This document shows, piece by piece, positions 1 to 8,591 of a stretch of 64,000 nucleotides of DNA (position 1 is the first letter of the stretch; each line of letters starts with the position of its first letter). The position numbers were made by a program, and so were the translations under genes. The DNA is from Ignavibacteriales bacterium (GTDB taxonomy: Bacteria > Bacteroidota > Ignavibacteria > Ignavibacteriales > Melioribacteraceae), in NCBI GenBank assembly GCA_026390795.1, contig JAPLFG010000005.1:162200-226199 (forward strand). The letters run 5' to 3'. Below the pieces are notes generated by a model that saw only the letters and a list, made by a program, of their open reading frames with translations, was not told the origin of the DNA and searched no databases.

Positions 1-16
1 ATGAATTATAGTTCTG

Positions 17-478
17 TTATTTCTCATATTTTTTAATGACTAAATACTTCAGTTCTTTATCGCCGGGGTTACGTATTCCGTGTTCAATGTTTGAGGGACA
101 ATAGAAACTTGTATTAGGTCCAACAGATTTCCATTTACCATTCAAATAGACATCTGCTTTTCCTTCCAGAATAAAAAAGAATTCATCTTCAGTGTGAGCA
201 TGCGGCGCATGAGTTGCCATATGAGGTGCGACAACACTCATCTTTAGAGTCCTTCCATCAATAAAATTTTTATCAATAAACCAGTATTGATAACCGGCAT
301 CTGTCTTCACAGTCTTTTCCATGGAAAATTCATTGACGCAGTTCTCAATATTGAATTTAGATGAAAGAGAATCCGCATTTTTTTTACCACCTGGATCTGA
401 TTGAGCAAGTGTAATACAACTGAAACTAATGAATAAGAGAGGTATTAAGATTTTGATTTTAGATCTTTCTCCCAGCAT
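17..478 (-). CDS. exported cupin-domain protein
   Basis: A 153-residue protein with an N-terminal signal peptide (hydrophobic residues about 9-25, ending in A-Q) followed by a single cupin_2 barrel. Histidines at 90, 93 and 95 with acidic residues at 97-99, and a second histidine at 133 in the IEHGI segment, match the two metal-binding cupin motifs, so a mononuclear metal site is likely. The middle segment EDEFFFILEGKADV is typical of small cupins. An AGGAG ribosome site lies 6 bases before the ATG. Its substrate cannot be told; the family includes dioxygenases, isomerases and sensors. It is transcribed away from the beta-propeller gene, and nothing nearby fixes its role. Confidence 0.8.
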   Translation of the reverse strand: MLGERSKIKILIPLLFISFSCITLAQSDPGGKKNADSLSSKFNIENCVNEFSMEKTVKTDAGYQYWFIDKNFIDGRTLKMSVVAPHMATHAPHAHTEDEFFFILEGKADVYLNGKWKSVGPNTSFYCPSNIEHGIRNPGDKELKYLVIKKYEK

Positions 479-617
479 CTTCGACTCCTAGATGTAATGT
501 TGAAACGATTTTTTATTTATTCTACAAAAATATAATCAGATAGTAACGGAATTACAATTTAGCGACAAGGGTAAGTCATCTCTCTTTTTATTAATTTTGG
601 ATAGGAAAATATCAGAT

Positions 618-1736
618 ATGAAAAAAATATTTATCATTATAATAATCGTCACCGCAATTACAAATTCGATGGCGCAGGATATGGGAAATGAAAACCCTCC
701 CGCAACTGCAATTGATATTTATGCAAAAATTGAAATCAAATCTCTTAACGCTGTTAGTTCAGTTCTTTGGGAGAATAAAATTTACATTTGTGAAAATTCG
801 GGGACGGTAGCTTGCTATGATACAACCGGGAAGATGATTTGGAAGCATAACATTTCAGCTGAGATTGTAACCGGACCACTAGTTACAGACGGACAAATCG
901 CAATTGGAACTGCCAATGGTGAAATTGTTTCTCTCATTGCTCATAACGGAGAACAGATCCAATCAATAGGCTTAGATGACACTCTTACCACAGATTTAAC
1001 AGAAATGCAGTATGAAGGCGATAAAGAATTATTTTTGCCCAAGCAATCAACTTCAAAAACTGCAATACTTTTTGGAGCCACACCCGGAACAATTTACTGT
1101 ATTGATCTGGAAACGCTCCAAGAATATTGGCGGAATAAAGATTCCCGCGGAAAAATTATTTATCCACCTCTCGTTATTCAGAATAAAGTACTTTTTGCCA
1201 GCACAGACGGATATTTGTATTGTATTGATGCAAGAAACGGTTTATTAAACTGGCGATGGAAAGAAACAGAGACAACCGATTTTTCCGAAGCTAAAATTGT
1301 TTGCGACGGGAAAAAAGTTTTTGCAGTTTCGAAAGATTCGCAACTTTATTGCATTGACTTTTTACTAGGGACTCTGATTTGGAAAAGTGAGAAGCCGAAA
1401 ATCCTCACTTCGATTGGACTATCAAATGACAGCAAAAATCTTTTTGCAAAGAGTGAAGATAAAAGGTTTTTATTTTTCTCGGCTGAAAAAGGAACTATTA
1501 TAAGACAACTAAAACATGACGTTTCTTTCGATTCATCCAGAACTCAACCGGTTGAATACCAAGATAAAATCTATTTTACAAATAATGGCTGCATATATGC
1601 ATTGGACAAAAAATTAAAAGAAGAGAAGATTTTCGATTTTGGCGAAACCAGCATCATTTCATTTATACAGGCAGGCAATAATAAATTTTTAGCTGCCACT
1701 TCTTCCGGAACAATTCTAATCTTTGGAATAAGGTAA
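618..1736 (+). CDS. exported PQQ-like beta-propeller repeat protein
   Basis: A protein of about 372 residues with a signal peptide (MKKIFIIIIIV..., ending in M-A-Q) and repeated blades of the PQQ-enzyme/BamB type: segments such as YCIDLETLQEYW, YCIDARNGLLNW and YCIDFLLGTLIW recur about every 40 residues. These folds act as extracytoplasmic scaffolds or, in dehydrogenases, bind PQQ; no dehydrogenase catalytic residues are evident here. I chose the ATG at 618 rather than the in-frame TTG at 597, because it begins the signal peptide and has AGGAAAA upstream. It ends 4 bases before the HAD gene, so the two are probably cotranscribed. BamB itself is possible but not shown. Confidence 0.75.
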   Translation: MKKIFIIIIIVTAITNSMAQDMGNENPPATAIDIYAKIEIKSLNAVSSVLWENKIYICENSGTVACYDTTGKMIWKHNISAEIVTGPLVTDGQIAIGTANGEIVSLIAHNGEQIQSIGLDDTLTTDLTEMQYEGDKELFLPKQSTSKTAILFGATPGTIYCIDLETLQEYWRNKDSRGKIIYPPLVIQNKVLFASTDGYLYCIDARNGLLNWRWKETETTDFSEAKIVCDGKKVFAVSKDSQLYCIDFLLGTLIWKSEKPKILTSIGLSNDSKNLFAKSEDKRFLFFSAEKGTIIRQLKHDVSFDSSRTQPVEYQDKIYFTNNGCIYALDKKLKEEKIFDFGETSIISFIQAGNNKFLAATSSGTILIFGIR

Positions 1737-1740
1737 TAAC

Positions 1741-2391
1741 TTGCAAAATTTTGAAGGAATAATTTTCGACATTGACGGCACACTCACATCAACAAATGAA
1801 CTGATCTTCGCAACATTTCGACATGTAACAGAAAAATATCTTAATAAAAAAGTGACCGATGAAGAGATAATTTCTCTTTTCGGACCGACTGAAGATGTGA
1901 TTTTAAAAGAATTCATGAATGATGACTACGACGATGCACGAAAAGATTATATGGAATTCTATGAGGCAAAGCATCATTTAATGGCTGATGTGTATCCCGG
2001 CATGAAAGAAATTTTGGAATTTATCAAATCGAAAAATATTCCTTTATCAATTTACACCGGTAAGGGACGAGACTCTTCAATCATCACTCTCCAGAAAATC
2101 GGTATCATTGATCTTTTCGATATGATTGTAACCGGTGATGATGTTGTTGATCATAAACCTTCTCCGGAAGGAATTGATGTCTTTGTAAAAAAATTCAATT
2201 TGAAACCGGAAAAAGTTTTGATGATTGGAGACGCACCTGCTGACATTCTTGCAGCAAGAAGCGCCGGAGTTAAAATTGCTTCCGTTGTATGGGATAGTTA
2301 CGCAAAAGAAAAAGTTTTGGAAATGAATAGTGATTATGTATTTGAAACGGTTGATGAGCTAAAGAAATTTTTAGAAGAGAATTTACGATAA
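1741..2391 (+). CDS. HAD-superfamily hydrolase, phosphoglycolate-phosphatase-like
   Basis: A 216-residue soluble HAD phosphatase. Motif I is DIDGTLT (D10 nucleophile, D12 acid/base), motif II is the T in YTGKG near 106, motif III is K139 in DHKPSP, and motif IV is GDAPAD (D164, D168). A helical cap follows motif I, as in the Gph/PGMB subfamily (subclass I). The likely reaction is hydrolysis of a small phosphomonoester such as 2-phosphoglycolate or a sugar phosphate; sequence alone does not choose. The start is TTG, with AAGG about 5 bases upstream at the end of the preceding propeller gene. It converges with the outer-membrane barrel gene on the other strand. Confidence 0.85.
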   Translation: MQNFEGIIFDIDGTLTSTNELIFATFRHVTEKYLNKKVTDEEIISLFGPTEDVILKEFMNDDYDDARKDYMEFYEAKHHLMADVYPGMKEILEFIKSKNIPLSIYTGKGRDSSIITLQKIGIIDLFDMIVTGDDVVDHKPSPEGIDVFVKKFNLKPEKVLMIGDAPADILAARSAGVKIASVVWDSYAKEKVLEMNSDYVFETVDELKKFLEENLR

Positions 2392-2442
2392 ATCATCCTT
2401 CGGAATTCCACTTCTTATTCTCGCTTCCCTTCCGGTTAGAAA

Positions 2443-4050
2443 TTAAAATCGTTTCGAAAGTGTAAAATATATTCTGCTAAAAGTGGCTGTATCTTGGAAA
2501 GTACTCTCATAGCTTGCTGATATGTACATTGTATTAAACATTCTCATCGCTAGATCGATGTTTCCAATTTGCTGAAAAAAATTAAATTGGCCGGACGGAA
2601 ATTTATAATCAATTCGTTTATAGCCAATGCCAAAATTCATCACACCATTAAACAAATCCTTCGAAAGACTGGCGCCATAGTAATTACCGTTAACATAACC
2701 GGATTCAATTTTATTATAGTTTATATAAAGAGATGAATAAATTAATGGCATTTGGAAATAACTCAGATTAACTCCATAATTTTTAGATGGTCGCGGATCA
2801 TCTTTACTGAAACGGTATCCATAGTTTATGCCAACCCAGATATAATTAAGCGGGCGCAGATTGAGTCTTGCTGAAAATCCTTGCCGAGTGGCCGATTCCA
2901 AAACACTATCCGCAAATGTTTTGAACGTTTCATAATAGATCACATTTTTACGCGCGTCATAAGAAGCGCTTAGTCCAATCCAGCTGCTTGGATTGTAAGA
3001 ACACATTGTAAAGAGACTCGTCATATCGAAAGTGTTTTGGTTAATTCCCATTTTTCGTTTGAAAAGATCGAACTCAGACGAGACAAAAAATCCTAAACTT
3101 TGAGATAAATTATTCGAATGCTGAAAGTAAAGAAATCTTCTATCTGTTTTGAAATTGTTAGTCTGTTCAAAAACTCCTACTGTATTTTGCATTGTAATAC
3201 TGCCGAGGCTATCACTTCTGAAAATATAACCGCCATACTCAAACATTTTTAGATCATAGCCATAATCAGAAAAACTTGGATGCGAGCCTGCTATCACTCC
3301 AAATACAAACTTCTTTGCTGTCGTCTCAAATTGAAGTCCGTCAATCGCTCCGAGACTTGATGTTTTGAAATTGATTTTTCTTCCCAATGTAATTTTTGTT
3401 GTTGAAGTAAAATCATATCTAAAAGCAAAGTCATATATTTTCAGTGCATTCCCTAAATTACTTTTAACTTCGTTCCATTTATCTGCGCGGTAAGAAAAGT
3501 TAACGTAAGAAGAAAAAAAGATTGGAGACTCAGCAATCGTATCGGCATTAAATGAAAGGTTCATCCGCCAATATTGAAAATCCGGCGAGCTTGGCCCGTT
3601 AGATTTATTAGTATATGATGATATTGAAATATTCCCATTAGTACGCTTGAAGAATTTGGAAGAGCTTTTAATCGATCCAATAATAGGAGTTACTGAAACT
3701 TCTTCTGATGGACTCTTTATTATTTCTCTATTCTTTTCATTGTTTAGTAATGGGCTCTTTTTTATAAATGCTTTTACTTCTTCATTAATTTTGAGTTTGT
3801 AACTAGATAGAGCAACACCGGAACAAGAGTTTGACGAGATAAACTGAACAACGATTGCAGGTTTTAATATACCGCTTACGGACAGATATAAAGTATCGTT
3901 CTTATTTATTCCATTAGTACTTTCAAACCGGACATAAATATTTTGCGAAGTCACGAATGAAATCCGGCCGGTCTTCTCATCTACACTAATATTCTGTGCG
4001 TTTAGAAGAAAAGCGCTAATCAGTATAAGGATAAGAAAACTTTTATTCAT
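2443..4050 (-). CDS. outer-membrane beta-barrel of the multiheme operon
   Basis: A 535-residue protein with a signal peptide (MNKSFLILILISAFLLNAQ). About 110 residues follow with a beta-rich domain, then a long stretch of alternating polar/aromatic strands (for example YGVNLSYFQMPLIYSSLYINY), and the C-terminus ends in S-K-R-F. A final phenylalanine is the usual insertion signal of outer-membrane barrels. It is the last gene of a five-gene operon, 3 bases after the 40-heme cytochrome gene. I infer that it is the porin sheath of a porin-cytochrome conduit carrying electrons across the outer membrane. I do not recognise it as a member of a named porin family (such as MtrB), and the assignment rests on fold-like pattern and context. 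Confidence 0.7.
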   Translation of the reverse strand: MNKSFLILILISAFLLNAQNISVDEKTGRISFVTSQNIYVRFESTNGINKNDTLYLSVSGILKPAIVVQFISSNSCSGVALSSYKLKINEEVKAFIKKSPLLNNEKNREIIKSPSEEVSVTPIIGSIKSSSKFFKRTNGNISISSYTNKSNGPSSPDFQYWRMNLSFNADTIAESPIFFSSYVNFSYRADKWNEVKSNLGNALKIYDFAFRYDFTSTTKITLGRKINFKTSSLGAIDGLQFETTAKKFVFGVIAGSHPSFSDYGYDLKMFEYGGYIFRSDSLGSITMQNTVGVFEQTNNFKTDRRFLYFQHSNNLSQSLGFFVSSEFDLFKRKMGINQNTFDMTSLFTMCSYNPSSWIGLSASYDARKNVIYYETFKTFADSVLESATRQGFSARLNLRPLNYIWVGINYGYRFSKDDPRPSKNYGVNLSYFQMPLIYSSLYINYNKIESGYVNGNYYGASLSKDLFNGVMNFGIGYKRIDYKFPSGQFNFFQQIGNIDLAMRMFNTMYISASYESTFQDTATFSRIYFTLSKRF

Positions 4051-4053
4051 TTG

Positions 4054-7023
4054 TTAATTCTTTCCAGTTGGATGACAGTTGTAACAAGCCGTTGATAGAT
4101 AAACATAATTATTCACACCGCTATGCTTTGAGTTCATTGATGATTGACTATGCTCATGACAATTAATACACTCAAACACTTTATAGTTTGTTTGGTTTGT
4201 ATGGCAATCGGTGCATAGAGTCCACTTACCTCTATGCTCACCGGAATAGATTGGGAAATACTGTCCATCATGATTAAATGTTGAAGGCTTCCAAGCATTT
4301 TGTGTATGGCATTGCTCACAAGTAAGTGGAAACTTAGCCGTCGCATGATTTGGATTAGTCACGCTATTGTAATCCGTTAAATGGCAGCTTACACACTGCG
4401 GGTGTTTAGTATTATAATTACCCGCATGACAGTTCGAACATTGGTTTGCAATTTGCAAATGCGCTCCAAGAATTTGATAGTAATTATTATGAATAGGAAA
4501 TGTTGCTGGTTTCCATCCTGCATTCGTTGTATGGCATTGTTCGCATGTAGTAGGAATATTAATAGCTGCATGATTTGGATTAGTAGTACTTTGAAAATTT
4601 GTTGTGTGACAGCTCGAACAAACAGTGGATGTTCCTTTCAATGTTGTTGTATGACAATTATTACAGTTTACTGAAGTGTGCGCACCGGTTAATGGGAAAG
4701 CAGTCGTCGCATGATCAAATGTTGCTCCTTGCCATGATGTAGTAGTATGGCAAGCTTTGCAGTCTGTTGGGTAAGATTTCGAAACATGATCGGGCGCAGA
4801 AATAAATTTTGCTTGATGGCACGAATAACAATCAGTTGAAGTTCCAACATAACCATTGGAGTGACAGCTAATGCATGTTACAGATACATGTGAACCTGTC
4901 AAAGGAAACTTTGTTGTAGCGTGATTAAATGTTACGCTCTTCCAGTCAATTGTGTTGTGGCATTGCTCGCAAGTTTGCGGATATCCTTGCGAAACATGAT
5001 TTGGTGCTGCAGTATATTTTGATTGATGGCATGAATAACAAAGTGTCGGTGTTCCTGCAAATCCAGATGCATGACAAGAACTACATTGAACCGTAGTATG
5101 ACTTCCTACTAACGGGAATTTAGTTAATGCGTGATTGAATGTTACGCTCTTCCAATCTGTTGTATTATGGCACTGTTCGCAAGTTTGAGGATATCCTTGA
5201 GAAACGTGATTTGGTGCCGCCGTATATTTTGATTGATGACATGAATAACAAAGTGTTGGCGTTCCCGCAAAGACCGATGTATGACATGAATTACATTGAA
5301 CGGTAGTATGACTTCCGACTAACGGGAATTTAGTTGTTGCGTGATTAAATGTTACGCTCTTCCAATCAGTTGTGTTGTGGCATTGTTCGCAAGTTTGCGG
5401 ATATCCTTGAGAAACGTGATTTGGCGCTGACGTATATTTTGATTGATGACATGAATAACACAACTTAGATGTTCCTGCTAACTTAGTAGTATGACATGAA
5501 CTACAATTAACTGTTGCGTGAGCGCCTAAAAGCAGAAAGTTAGTTGACGTATGATTAAAACTAATTTGTTTCCAGTTCGCAGGAGAATGGCACTGTTTAC
5601 AATCTTGCGGATAATTTTGCGCACTATGGTTTGGTGCAGATGCGAAATTATTCAGATGACACGAAACGCATTGAGTAGGAGTTCCGGCATAACTTGTTTG
5701 ATGACATTGTGAACATGCTACAGTTGTATGCGCGCCAATCAACGGGAAATTTGTTAGTGAATGATTTATTCCACCGTCTTTGGATCCTCTTGGGTGGCAT
5801 GTATAACAAACATTACTTTGATAAGCATATCCATTAACACCACTGTGCTTAGAATCCATATCTGTTTTTGCGTGTTCATGGCAATTAATGCATTCAAACA
5901 CTTTGAAATTAGATTGGTTCGTATGGCAGTCAGAACAAGTATTCCATTTGCCGCCATGATTTCCGGAATAGATCGGAAAATATTTATTGTCATGATCAAA
6001 AGTTGACGGCTTCCATCCAGTTTGTGAATGACAAGTTGTACAGTCAGTTGAGAATTGTGCCGATTTATGATTTGGATTTACTGTAGCATCATAATTCTGC
6101 TGATGACAGCTTACACATTGTCTCGCGGTTTGATTATAGCCCATAGAGTGACACTTCATGCAATCATTTCTAATTAAGTTATGAGCTCCTAACAATGGAT
6201 AAACAAGATCATGATTAACAAAAGAAGCCGGTTTCCAAGAACCTGCACTTATTGTGTGACATTGCTTGCAGTCTTTTGAGAAATTTAACTTCATATGATT
6301 TGGCGAAGGAACAAATTCATAATTTGTCTGATGGCAAGTGTAACAATCTTGCGATAAACCTTTGTAACTTCCTTGAGAATGGCAAGTGAAACAATTTGCT
6401 ATGTTATGAGCGCCGGTAAGCGGAAAGAAATCATGCGTAACTGAAGTTGCAGACCAGCTGAATGAAGTAAAATTATGACACTGCTGACAGTCAGTAGAAT
6501 AATTTGCTTTTATATGACTCGGGTTTTTTGTCGCAGCATATGTCGCAGCGTGGCAATCGTAACATCTAATACCAAGTGGTTCAAACTTCAAACTGGAAGC
6601 TAATCTATGACATTGCTGACAATCGGCTTTAGCATGATTACCAAGCAATGGAAATTTCCCCATCCGGTGTAGATCAATTATGTTTTCTATAATCCAAGTT
6701 CTTGAATCATGACAACGAACGCAATTCTTACCAACAGTATTCTCATGAATATCCGTATGGCAATCAGAGCAATTGTCCTTCCCTTTTTTATCACTGAAGA
6801 CAAGACTTTCATGGCAAGCAGTACACTTAACAATTTGATGCTGCCCTTTTAATTCAAATCCGGTTTCGCTGTGACGAAAAAGAATTTTGGCAGGATTTAC
6901 AGTCCATCCGTCAACTTTATGACAGTCTTGGCAATCACGTTTAAAATTTTTCCCGTGCGGAGATTGCCCGTTACATACAGAAAGTGATAATAAAATTAAA
7001 ATTGCTAATGACAGAGAGCGCAT
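4054..7023 (-). CDS. 40-heme c-type cytochrome
   Basis: A 989-residue exported protein with a signal peptide (MRSLSLAILILLSLSVCNGQ). I count 40 CxxCH heme-attachment motifs, about one per 25 residues, spread from residue 31 to the C-terminus. Between them are regularly placed histidines (FNH.TT.FPL.GSH and PNH patterns) that can act as distal ligands, so most hemes are probably bis-histidine and low potential. Five repeats of exactly 70 residues lie in the middle, three hemes each. A four-heme cap module occurs twice (about residues 325-420 and 900-989). It starts inside the 3' end of the 20-heme gene (19-bp overlap; GGTGAGG before the ATG) and is followed by the barrel gene. Probable role: long-range periplasmic or extracellular electron conduction. 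Confidence 0.9.
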   Translation of the reverse strand: MRSLSLAILILLSLSVCNGQSPHGKNFKRDCQDCHKVDGWTVNPAKILFRHSETGFELKGQHQIVKCTACHESLVFSDKKGKDNCSDCHTDIHENTVGKNCVRCHDSRTWIIENIIDLHRMGKFPLLGNHAKADCQQCHRLASSLKFEPLGIRCYDCHAATYAATKNPSHIKANYSTDCQQCHNFTSFSWSATSVTHDFFPLTGAHNIANCFTCHSQGSYKGLSQDCYTCHQTNYEFVPSPNHMKLNFSKDCKQCHTISAGSWKPASFVNHDLVYPLLGAHNLIRNDCMKCHSMGYNQTARQCVSCHQQNYDATVNPNHKSAQFSTDCTTCHSQTGWKPSTFDHDNKYFPIYSGNHGGKWNTCSDCHTNQSNFKVFECINCHEHAKTDMDSKHSGVNGYAYQSNVCYTCHPRGSKDGGINHSLTNFPLIGAHTTVACSQCHQTSYAGTPTQCVSCHLNNFASAPNHSAQNYPQDCKQCHSPANWKQISFNHTSTNFLLLGAHATVNCSSCHTTKLAGTSKLCYSCHQSKYTSAPNHVSQGYPQTCEQCHNTTDWKSVTFNHATTKFPLVGSHTTVQCNSCHTSVFAGTPTLCYSCHQSKYTAAPNHVSQGYPQTCEQCHNTTDWKSVTFNHALTKFPLVGSHTTVQCSSCHASGFAGTPTLCYSCHQSKYTAAPNHVSQGYPQTCEQCHNTIDWKSVTFNHATTKFPLTGSHVSVTCISCHSNGYVGTSTDCYSCHQAKFISAPDHVSKSYPTDCKACHTTTSWQGATFDHATTAFPLTGAHTSVNCNNCHTTTLKGTSTVCSSCHTTNFQSTTNPNHAAINIPTTCEQCHTTNAGWKPATFPIHNNYYQILGAHLQIANQCSNCHAGNYNTKHPQCVSCHLTDYNSVTNPNHATAKFPLTCEQCHTQNAWKPSTFNHDGQYFPIYSGEHRGKWTLCTDCHTNQTNYKVFECINCHEHSQSSMNSKHSGVNNYVYLSTACYNCHPTGKN
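4711..5760 (-). repeat. 210-bp in-frame tandem repeat (5 units) in the 40-heme gene
   Basis: Matching landmarks recur at 4711, 4921, 5131, 5341, 5551 and 5761, exactly 210 bases apart; each unit starts near an A/GTGAT(T/C)AAAT sequence. Every unit encodes 70 residues with three CxxCH motifs. Units at 4921-5130, 5131-5340 and the first half of 5341-5550 are nearly identical at DNA level, pointing to recent duplication or gene conversion, while the outer units have diverged. Such arrays can change copy number by slippage or recombination, and they are easy to collapse in short-read assembly. Confidence 0.9.
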
Positions 7024-8591
7024 TTTACCTCACCAAATTTGTACTTGATGTATTTTCCTTTCTCATCAACTACTTGTTTGTGACATTTGTAACAATCTAC
7101 TTTAGAATGCGCTCCGCTTAATGGAAATAATGTATTGTTATGATCAAAGAGTTCCGGCTTCCAATTATTAAATTGGTGACAACTCTGGCATAAAACAATA
7201 CCATTTTTTGTGAACTGTCCTGCATGAATGTCCTTATGACATTCAACGCATTCTGATTTTTTTGTAAAATAAATATTAACGCTATTAATACTTTTATTAC
7301 TCGTGTGACATTTAGTACAACTTTGTTTTTGGTGAACACCCAATAAAACAAAATTTGTTTTGTTATGGTCAAAATTTACTTCATTCCATTTTTCTGTTGT
7401 GTGACATGCCGTACAACTTTTTTCTCCGGTATATTTAACCGGAACCGACCCGCCATGAACATCTTTGTGGCAATCAATGCAATCTCGTCTCTCGATTTTG
7501 AAATTCCATTTTTCATTTTTTTTGTGGCAGCTTTGGCAAGGTATGGCTAAATGAGCACCATTCAGAATAAAACTACTCTTTAAGTGACGCTCAATTGTAT
7601 AAGATGTAAAATTAAATCCATCAAGCGAATGACATGAACTGCAATCAGTTTGATATCCATTCTTAGTGAACTCTCCTTTGTGATAATCTGAATGGCAGTC
7701 AATACATTTTTCAAATTTTGGCTTGGTGTTTAAACCGTTTTTATGACATGCCTTACAATCAACTGAAGTGTGTTTCCCCAGCAAAGGATAATTTGTTTTT
7801 CCATGATCGAAGCTTCCCAAATTCTTAATAACATGAAATGATTCTGTAACGTGACAGGTTGCGCACTTATCTCCAAACTTGCCTTTATGAAAATCCTTGT
7901 GGCATGAAGCGCATGAAGAAAATTCGATTCCATTGAACCGCTGGAAATTTTTCCCATTTTTAGTTTCGATTGAATGGCATTTGATACACTCAACTTTTTG
8001 ATGCGCGCCTGTTAAATCATACTTTGTAGAACTATGATTAAATTTTGGTGCCGGACGGAAAGCATCTGTTCCATGACAATTCTGACAGCTGTTTCCCAAA
8101 CTTCCTTGATGAGAATCTTGGTGGCAAGAGTTACATGAAGTCTTTAATCCTAAAAATGTTCCCTTGTGTTTCTTGTATTTCGCGTCCGCCATAAAATCCG
8201 GCTTATGACAATCGAAACAATCTATTTTACCATGCTTACCTGTAAGTTGAAACGATGTTTTGGAATGATCAAACGTCTTGGGATTGATATTAACAATTCT
8301 AAAATTTCTTCCGTGATGTTCACTATGGCATAGAACGCAATTTTTATTTCTTACGTCAGAGCTTGAATGGAATCCCTTATTTTCTTTTTGCAGTTGAGAT
8401 ATTTCTGAATGGCAAGCCAGGCATTCATTATTGCGCACCTGACTTCCAATATTATGGCATTTTGTGCAATTGCTCATTCCCTCTAAATGAGAATGAAGAG
8501 CAGACAAATCTCCGGGAGAAATCTGTCCCAATAACTTTGAGTACAGAGTTACCAAGAATAATATTATAAATGTTAGTCTTGATGTTTTAAT
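7005..8591 (-). CDS. 20-heme c-type cytochrome (ATT start proposed)
   Basis: A protein of about 528 residues with 20 CxxCH motifs. The recurring unit is CxxCHxDxHxGxF, then CxxCH....W, then FDH..T.F.L.G.H....CxxCH, whose extra histidines suit bis-histidine ligation. A conventional start would be TTG at 8555, which cuts the leader in half. Reading upstream in frame gives IKTSRLTFIILFLVTLYSKL, a good signal peptide beginning at an ATT codon (8591) with AGAGG just ahead. I therefore place the start at ATT, overlapping the oxidoreductase gene by 19 bases. The protein stops directly after its last heme histidine (CALCH-stop), part-way through a repeat unit, where the 40-heme gene begins. Likely a periplasmic electron carrier array. 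Confidence 0.85.
   Translation of the reverse strand: MKTSRLTFIILFLVTLYSKLLGQISPGDLSALHSHLEGMSNCTKCHNIGSQVRNNECLACHSEISQLQKENKGFHSSSDVRNKNCVLCHSEHHGRNFRIVNINPKTFDHSKTSFQLTGKHGKIDCFDCHKPDFMADAKYKKHKGTFLGLKTSCNSCHQDSHQGSLGNSCQNCHGTDAFRPAPKFNHSSTKYDLTGAHQKVECIKCHSIETKNGKNFQRFNGIEFSSCASCHKDFHKGKFGDKCATCHVTESFHVIKNLGSFDHGKTNYPLLGKHTSVDCKACHKNGLNTKPKFEKCIDCHSDYHKGEFTKNGYQTDCSSCHSLDGFNFTSYTIERHLKSSFILNGAHLAIPCQSCHKKNEKWNFKIERRDCIDCHKDVHGGSVPVKYTGEKSCTACHTTEKWNEVNFDHNKTNFVLLGVHQKQSCTKCHTSNKSINSVNIYFTKKSECVECHKDIHAGQFTKNGIVLCQSCHQFNNWKPELFDHNNTLFPLSGAHSKVDCYKCHKQVVDEKGKYIKYKFGEVKCALCH

Noticed and set aside
4054-7023. CRISPR array suggested by the 210-base periodicity
   Set aside because: The repeat is in frame, codes for heme motifs, and has no short repeat/spacer structure.
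7005-8555. TTG start at 8555 for the 20-heme cytochrome
   Set aside because: It would cut away half of a signal peptide; the ATT start at 8591 restores it and has a ribosome site.
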